From an uncultured Clostridia bacterium (GTDB lineage Bacteria; Bacillota; Clostridia; Christensenellales; Borkfalkiaceae): a stretch of 6,189 nucleotides of DNA. The stretch is taken from positions 1 through 6,189 of the forward strand of contig CAMWHW010000061.1 in the NCBI GenBank assembly GCA_947174175.1, written 5' to 3'. The position numbers and the translations under genes are program-made. Below, piece by piece: positions 1-4,800 of this stretch; the first letter of the stretch is position 1; every line of letters begins with the position of its first letter. The notes beneath the pieces are model-generated. The model was not told where the DNA came from. It worked only from the letters and a program-made list of their open reading frames with translations, and ran no database searches.

Positions 1-270
1 GCCCGAGGTATGCGGATGGGCGTTTTGGTCGGAAGGCTCGCCGTGAGTTGCCCAGCGCGTATGCCCGATTGCTACGCCGCCCGAAAGCGCCGCCGCGCCA
101 TCTTCCAGACCGCTCACCCTGCCGCCGCGCTTGACGGTTGCAATTGCCCCGCCGCTCAGAACGGACAGCCCCGCCGAGTCGTAACCGCGGTATTCCAGCC
201 GCTTCAACCCTTCCAGCACTTCCGCAACCGCGTTGCCGCGCTTTTTAGCCACCCCGATAATTCCGCACAT
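1..270 (-). CDS. glmS: Glucosamine-6-phosphate synthase (isomerising), N-terminal 90 codons, cut by window edge
   Basis: GlmS converts fructose-6-phosphate and glutamine to glucosamine-6-phosphate and glutamate in the cytosol, the first committed step towards UDP-GlcNAc. Reading the minus strand from ATG at 270 gives an uninterrupted 90-codon frame up to the left edge. It begins MCGIIGVAKK, which places the N-terminal nucleophile cysteine (Cys2, Cys1 after Met removal) of a class II glutamine amidotransferase. Further family signatures are RLEYRGYDSAG at about residues 24-34 and GHTRWATHGEPSDQNAHPHT at about 69-88, which form the glutamine-binding pocket. The family is about 600 residues long, so the rest of the glutaminase domain and both SIS sugar-isomerase domains lie outside the window. 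The gene starts 2 bp after the glmM stop and has a Shine-Dalgarno inside the end of glmM, so it is almost certainly co-transcribed and translationally linked with glmM. I see no defect in the visible part. Confidence 0.96.
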   Translation of the reverse strand, partial: MCGIIGVAKKRGNAVAEVLEGLKRLEYRGYDSAGLSVLSGGAIATVKRGGRVSGLEDGAAALSGGVAIGHTRWATHGEPSDQNAHPHTSG

Positions 271-272
271 AC

Positions 273-1637
273 CTATTCCCCCTCGCCCGATAAAAGGGCG
301 TTTTCAAGCTCTCTGCATATCCGCCCGCACTCTTCCTGTTCGGGCGCTTCCACCGTTATTCTTACGACCTCTTCCGTACCCGACGGACGCACTATCAGCC
401 GCCCGCGCGCACCGAGCTCCTTTTCCGCGCGCTCAACCGCCGCAACCGCCGCAGCACTTTTTACCGCGGCAACTTTATCCCGAACGCGCACATTCACCGT
501 CAGCTGCGGCTTTTTGTAAAAGCCCTGCAACAGCTCGGGAAGAGTCTTGCCGCGCTCTACCATAGCTTCCATAATCATAATGGCCGTCACCAGTCCGTCG
601 CCCGTGTTTTCAAGCTTGCCGAATATGACGTGTCCAGACTGCTCGCCGCCCAGCACCGCGCCGCTTTCGCACATCTTCGCGTAGACGAAGCTGTCGCCCA
701 CGGCGCACTCCTCAACGGCAATTCCCTCGGCGGCAAGACTCTCTTTAAGTCCGCCGTTGCTCATCACCGTTGCCACGATTCTGTCGCCCAGCAGTTCGCC
801 CTTTTCCTTCAAAAACTTAGCGGCGATATATAAAATTCCGTCGCCGTCGACAATTTTCCCGCGTTCATCCACGCATATGCAGCGGTCTGCGTCGCCGTCG
901 AAGGCAAAACCCACGTCCAGCGCGTTCTCCTTTACCGCCCTTGCAAGCGCCTGCGGAGAGGTTGAACCGCACCCGTCGTTGACGTTTATTCCGTTGGGGT
1001 TATCGCCGATTGCATAGACCGTTGCACCCAGCGCGTCGAACACGCTCCGCGCAATTTTATAGCCGCTGCCGTTGGCGCAGTCCAGCCCGACCTTAACGCC
1101 TTTATAGGAGCAGGTAGAAAGCGAAATAAGGTGCCCCGTATAGCGGTTTCGCCCTGCCACGTAGTCTACCGGCCGCCCGATTTTGTCACCCCTTGCAAAC
1201 GGCACAGAAAAGGGTTCGCCGCCGATAAACAGCTTTCCGTCTATATAGTCCTCGATAAGATTCAAAACGCCGCGCTCCATTTTTTCGCCGCGCGAATTTA
1301 TAAGCTTTATTCCGTTGTCGCCGAACGCGTTATGGCTTGCCGAAATCATTACTCCGCAATCGAAACCTTCGCACCGCGTTACGAACGATACGGAAGGGGT
1401 TGTGGTGACGTGCATTATGTAGGCGTCGCCGCCCGAAGCGGTAACACCCGCGGCAAGCGCGTATTCCAGAGTATAGGAGGAAAGGCGAGTATCCTTGCCG
1501 ATAACCACGCGGCATCTGCCGCCCTTTGCGGTGTAATACCAACCGAGGAATCTGCCCACTTTAAACGCATGCACGCTGGTTATACTATCGCCCGCGCAAC
1601 CGCGAAAACCGTCCGTCCCGAAGTATTTACCCGTCAT
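273..1637 (-). CDS. glmM: Phosphoglucosamine mutase GlmM, complete
   Basis: GlmM interconverts glucosamine-6-phosphate and glucosamine-1-phosphate, the step between GlmS and GlmU in UDP-GlcNAc synthesis. The 454-residue product matches the usual length (about 445-450). It opens with GKYFGTDGFRG (residues 3-13), typical of the family. It carries the phospho-serine loop ISASHN with Ser101, the Mg2+ loop DGDADR (247-252), the sugar-specificity loop GEQSGH (331-336) and the C-terminal phosphate-binding loop RPSGTEEVVRITVE (417-430). Together these cover all four alpha-D-phosphohexomutase domains. GEQSGH and the GTDGFRG start favour GlmM over other phosphohexomutases. I chose ATG 1637 because GGGAGGT lies just upstream and conserved sequence begins there; the in-frame ATG at 1679 adds 14 unconserved residues and has no ribosome site. 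One oddity is SASHNAFGDNGIK, with Ala where many homologues have Pro after SASHN. The stop is TAG, 2 bp before glmS. Confidence 0.97.
   Translation of the reverse strand: MTGKYFGTDGFRGCAGDSITSVHAFKVGRFLGWYYTAKGGRCRVVIGKDTRLSSYTLEYALAAGVTASGGDAYIMHVTTTPSVSFVTRCEGFDCGVMISASHNAFGDNGIKLINSRGEKMERGVLNLIEDYIDGKLFIGGEPFSVPFARGDKIGRPVDYVAGRNRYTGHLISLSTCSYKGVKVGLDCANGSGYKIARSVFDALGATVYAIGDNPNGINVNDGCGSTSPQALARAVKENALDVGFAFDGDADRCICVDERGKIVDGDGILYIAAKFLKEKGELLGDRIVATVMSNGGLKESLAAEGIAVEECAVGDSFVYAKMCESGAVLGGEQSGHVIFGKLENTGDGLVTAIMIMEAMVERGKTLPELLQGFYKKPQLTVNVRVRDKVAAVKSAAAVAAVERAEKELGARGRLIVRPSGTEEVVRITVEAPEQEECGRICRELENALLSGEGE
278..284 (-). promoter_or_regulatory. Shine-Dalgarno of glmS inside the 3' end of glmM
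   Basis: The minus strand reads GAGGGGG at 284-278, 7 nt before the glmS ATG at 270. The glmM stop (TAG, 275-273) lies between this site and the start codon. A ribosome finishing glmM therefore covers the glmS initiation region, which is the usual layout for translational coupling. The site fixes the glmS start. Confidence 0.7.
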
Positions 1638-1640
1638 ACC

Positions 1641-1647
1641 ACCTCCC
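1641..1647 (-). promoter_or_regulatory. Shine-Dalgarno of glmM, decides the start at 1637
   Basis: The minus strand reads GGGAGGT at 1647-1641, followed by GGT and the ATG at 1637. The gap between the GGAGG core and ATG is only 4 nt, a little short but functional-looking. No comparable site precedes the alternative ATG at 1679. Confidence 0.7.
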
Positions 1648-1657
1648 ACGCATATGC

Positions 1658-1688
1658 AAAAAACCGCATTTACCCCCATAATATGCGG
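1658..1688 (-). promoter_or_regulatory. Small hairpin plus T6 in the glmM leader, possible attenuator-like element
   Basis: On the minus strand CCGCAT (1688-1683) is complementary to ATGCGG (1669-1664), with a 13-nt loop, and six T follow directly (1663-1658). This is the outline of a weak intrinsic terminator just upstream of the glmM ribosome site. CCCC at 1690-1687 could instead pair with the G run at 1677-1673, giving a mutually exclusive fold. The stem is only 6 bp, so chance is a real possibility. It could act only if transcription begins upstream of about 1690. Confidence 0.25.
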
Positions 1689-1696
1689 GGCGCAAC

Positions 1697-1724
1697 ATAA
1701 AAGTTACGGCGCATATGCGTTCAA
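1697..1724 (-). promoter_or_regulatory. Candidate sigma-70-type promoter for glmM-glmS
   Basis: On the minus strand TTGAAC (1724-1719, 4 of 6 to TTGACA) is followed after 16 bp by TTTTAT (1702-1697, 4 of 6 to TATAAT). The perfect palindrome CGCATATGCG would lie in the spacer, a common position for repressor operators. A competing -10, TATTAT at 1683-1678 (5 of 6), lacks a convincing -35 at 16-18 bp. A promoter is expected here because a terminator lies immediately upstream and glmM starts downstream, but the exact boxes are uncertain. Confidence 0.3.
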
Positions 1725-1745
1725 GCCGATATGCGTTTGAACGCA
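1716..1745. repeat. 9-bp inverted repeat upstream of glmM
   Basis: TGCGTTCAA (1716-1724) and TTGAACGCA (1737-1745) are exact reverse complements separated by 12 bp. One ATATGCG element lies in the spacer and another overlaps the left arm. It sits between the upstream terminator and the glmM promoter candidates and is compatible with an operator for a dimeric regulator. Function is not shown. Confidence 0.45.
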
Positions 1746-1748
1746 ACG

Positions 1749-1785
1749 AAAAAGGGCTTTCCCCGTTTTCGGGAAAAGCCCTTTT
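1749..1785 (-). terminator. Rho-independent terminator of the giant exoprotein gene
   Basis: The stem pairs 1785-1770 with 1765-1750 around a 4-nt loop (1769-1766) and ends in five U (1753-1749) on the minus-strand transcript. It has 16 pairs, with GC-rich blocks and an A/U-rich base. The single imperfect position (1774/1761) is a U-G wobble in minus-strand RNA but a C-A mismatch in plus-strand RNA, which supports minus-strand use. It begins about 20 bp after the TAA of the large gene and separates it from the glmM-glmS unit. Confidence 0.88.
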
Positions 1786-1805
1786 AAATGTTTTGAATTT
1801 TAGTT

Positions 1806-4800
1806 TTACGGAACAATAAACTCGATGGAAATCAAACGCGTATTTCCGCTGTCTCTACCTATAATATACTCCGTACCCCCATTCAGTTCGTACGTAATAA
1901 CACCGTCGGTAGCAGATACTTTTTCAGTTACGTTTCCGGACTGTATTCTTACCGTACTGCTGTTGCTTCCGCTCACGTCCAGTTTCAAAACCAACTTGAC
2001 GCCGTCGGGCAAGTTTGCCGCAGTGGTAAACGTAATTTTTGTTGCCGACTCTACTTTTAAATTATTTTTGTCCAAACCTATGGTGCTGCCCGGCTTTGCA
2101 ATGTTAATCTTATTATCGGCTAACAAGTCTTTAAGCGCGGCGTCAGTTATCGTTACGTCATACGATTCACCGCTAACGCCGGCAAAGCTTTCCAATACGG
2201 TAACAGTTTGACCGGACTGACTTCCGCCCGCACTTACCGTTATGGTAACGCTGTCGCTCTTGCCACCCGCCGTTGCGGTAATGGTTACCGTGCCGGCGGC
2301 TTTTGCGGTTACCACGCCGTTTGCAACGGTTGCTATACTGCTGTCGGAAGTAGTCCACGAAACCGTTTTGTCGGTTGCGTTATCCGGCGAAACCGCAGCG
2401 CTTAACGTGGCCGTTCCGCCCACCGTCATAGTAGCGGGCGCGCCCGATATCGTAACGCCTGATACGGCAACGTCGTCGGGACCGGGAGTCGGTGTTACGG
2501 GTCCTCCGCCACCGCCGCCCGAAACGGTACCGCTGCCGCCGCTTATGGTCGGGCAGACGTAGGTTGCAAAGGTTGCGTGAACTTCCGAATCGGTATTGAG
2601 CGCGGGGCTGGAACCTTCAAGGCAGATGGTCTTGCCGGCGTGCTTGCCCGTTTCGTTATGCAGTCTTACGTAAACTATTTTAAGAGCCGCCGTAAGATTT
2701 TCGAAATAAATACTTGTCTTGGAAGAATCGTAACGCTCAACCGTACCGCTTGTATTTACTATAAAGTCGCCGAACTTTATGTCGGTACCCGAAACATCTT
2801 TCTGAGTTATTTCAACGCCCGTATAAATAAAGTCGACCGCCGAAACCTTATCGGGCACAACGGCGCTTGCATCTTCCGCCGCACTCGCACCGAGGTCGAG
2901 GTAAACGAAATAAGCACCGCCGGGGTCTTTTCCCGTTCCGCCGCCGTCGTTCTGTAATATCCAGTACTCGTATCTGCCGTCGTCTATTTCTTCCTGGGAG
3001 ATATCGTACTCGAAATAGAAGAGCACGCGCGAAGGCAAGCCGCATTTTGCGATTTCCCTAACGACTATATCGCCGCCGCTCTGCGAATAATCGATAGCAA
3101 ACGGATCTTCCTTAGTTGCAGACGTTCTGTGTCCCTGTATAAGAGTGAAACCGTCGCCCGCGTTTTCGGAATACATTACGAGCCTTATTTTACCGACTAT
3201 GGAAGGCTTGAACCAGATACCGTTGTTGGGCAGAACAACGCCGCTTTTAAAATTATAAAACTGTACGGGCGACGCTGATTTAACCGTAACTTTATCCAGC
3301 TTGTCGTCTGCGCTTACCGTTCCGGTTACGACCTTAATCTTTTCGATATCCTTAGGGGTAATAAACTGACCTTCGAGACCGTTTATATCCTCGCCGCTAA
3401 TCGCCTTATCGATTTCGCCCTTTTCAACGGAAATGGGCTCACCCTCCTGTACGGTGAACTTTTCTGCGCCGATTGCCGCATTCAGTAAAGTACCTATATC
3501 CATTAAATCTTTCGCGGAGGTGTAATTAGATTGACTGTTTCCTATTTTTCCGATACTCAGAATAGCGCTGATTTCGTCCGAGGTATAACCCCAGGCCTTT
3601 AAACGCTTATCTGCTCCCGGTGCGAAATAATTCAGATATACGTCTCCGCTGCTGTTGGTGAAGTATCCGTAATTCGGACTGGTATCGTCGGTGCAAATAG
3701 TGTAGCCTTGATTGCCAAGCCACCAATAGTCCTTTAAATAATAACCCTTAGTTTCGTCATAAACCACCCCGTCTTTGTTGAGCGGTGTAAAATTACTATC
3801 CCACGAATGGAGCTTTCCGTAATAGAACTCGGAATCGGCGTCATACCTGAAATGCCCGTTATCATCCATAAACTCGTACGAATTGCCGTCTTCCGCAATG
3901 TACTTGCCGTCTACTTTCAAGTATGATTTTCCGTTACGAACGTCCAGTTCACCGTAAACGGTTTGCCAATCGCTGGCTTTATATTTTCCGTAATAAACGT
4001 CTTCGGAAGCCATCGCATAGCCGTTGTCATCGATGAATCTTACCGTCCCGTAGAAATTACCGTCGTCAACGTGGAAGTTGCCGTCCAAAGTATTCCAGTA
4101 GAACTTGTCGCCGCGTTTAATAACGTATGCGTATTCGGTAGAATAACTTCCCACAAGTTTGCCGTAATGCTTGCTTGCGTCCGCCATAGCGTAGCCGTCC
4201 GCGTCAACAAGGTAAACGGTGTGCATCAAGCCGGAGTCGGTTACCACGTAAGCGTGGTTTGCATCGTAGAAATAACCGTTCGCGTCTATATAACCTTTCT
4301 GTCCGTTATAGGTGCCGTAGTAGTCCGTATCGTTATATTTAACGTTGCCGTTTGCGTCGATATTGGTTGCGGGCACGAGGAAGTTGTTTCCGTCAGACAT
4401 ATACCAGCCGCTGTAACCGGAAGTCTTTCCGTTCGCACCGAGATAGCAATAAACGGAATTGCCGTTTATAGTGATTACGCCGTAATATCTGCCGTCCGCG
4501 TCCTGCGCATATCCGCCTACAATCTTGGATATAGGCATATTGAACGCTGGATCCGACGCAATATATAAGCCGTTTGCGTCTTTGACGTACGCGCCGTCGA
4601 CGAAATTGCCGCTGGCGTCGAAGTAAACTCCCGCCGCGTACATTGCGTATCCGTCCGCGTCTATCAAAGGTATCGGTTTATCCCAACCGGCAACTGGCGC
4701 AACGTAATAGCGGCAGCCATCGCCCGTCATCAGATAATTGTTTTTAAGTACGCCATACACGTACAGTCCGCTCTTACCGGGGTCGTATCTGTAATAAGCG

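Larger units (their letters stand above)
1649..1735. repeat. Cluster of four ATATGC-type elements in the glmM upstream region
   Basis: On the plus strand ATATGCG occurs at 1681-1687, 1713-1719 and 1729-1735, and a fourth related copy, GCATATGC, lies at 1650-1657. The 1713 copy is part of the perfect palindrome CGCATATGCG (1710-1719), and the fourth is itself palindromic over 8 bp. The three ATATGCG copies are offset by 32 and 16 bp. The cluster sits in the short non-coding gap directly in front of glmM, which suggests protein binding sites, but no known operator is recognised. Confidence 0.5.

Noticed and set aside
10..519. Plus-strand open frame of 169 codons
   Set aside because: Lies antisense across the glmS start and the glmM end, both with clear family motifs. 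The product is Arg/Pro/Ala/Ser-rich with no recognisable domain, as expected for a shadow in high-G+C coding DNA.
1638..1679. Longer glmM start at ATG 1679
   Set aside because: Adds 14 residues without similarity to the family and has no Shine-Dalgarno; the ATG at 1637 has one and begins the conserved sequence.
1131..1700. Plus-strand open frame of 189 codons
   Set aside because: Antisense to the conserved N-terminal half of glmM and extends into its leader; no domain, no convincing ribosome site.
1638..1805. tRNA, riboswitch or small gene in the intergenic gap
   Set aside because: The 168 bp are largely taken up by the terminator and promoter-leader repeats. No cloverleaf, known riboswitch core or open frame with a ribosome site was found.
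3963..4568. Plus-strand open frame of 201 codons, Val/Ile-rich
   Set aside because: Exact antisense of the D-x-[DN]-G repeat array. Its Val/Ile richness follows from the opposite-strand Tyr/Asp/Asn codons, so it is not independent evidence of a membrane protein.
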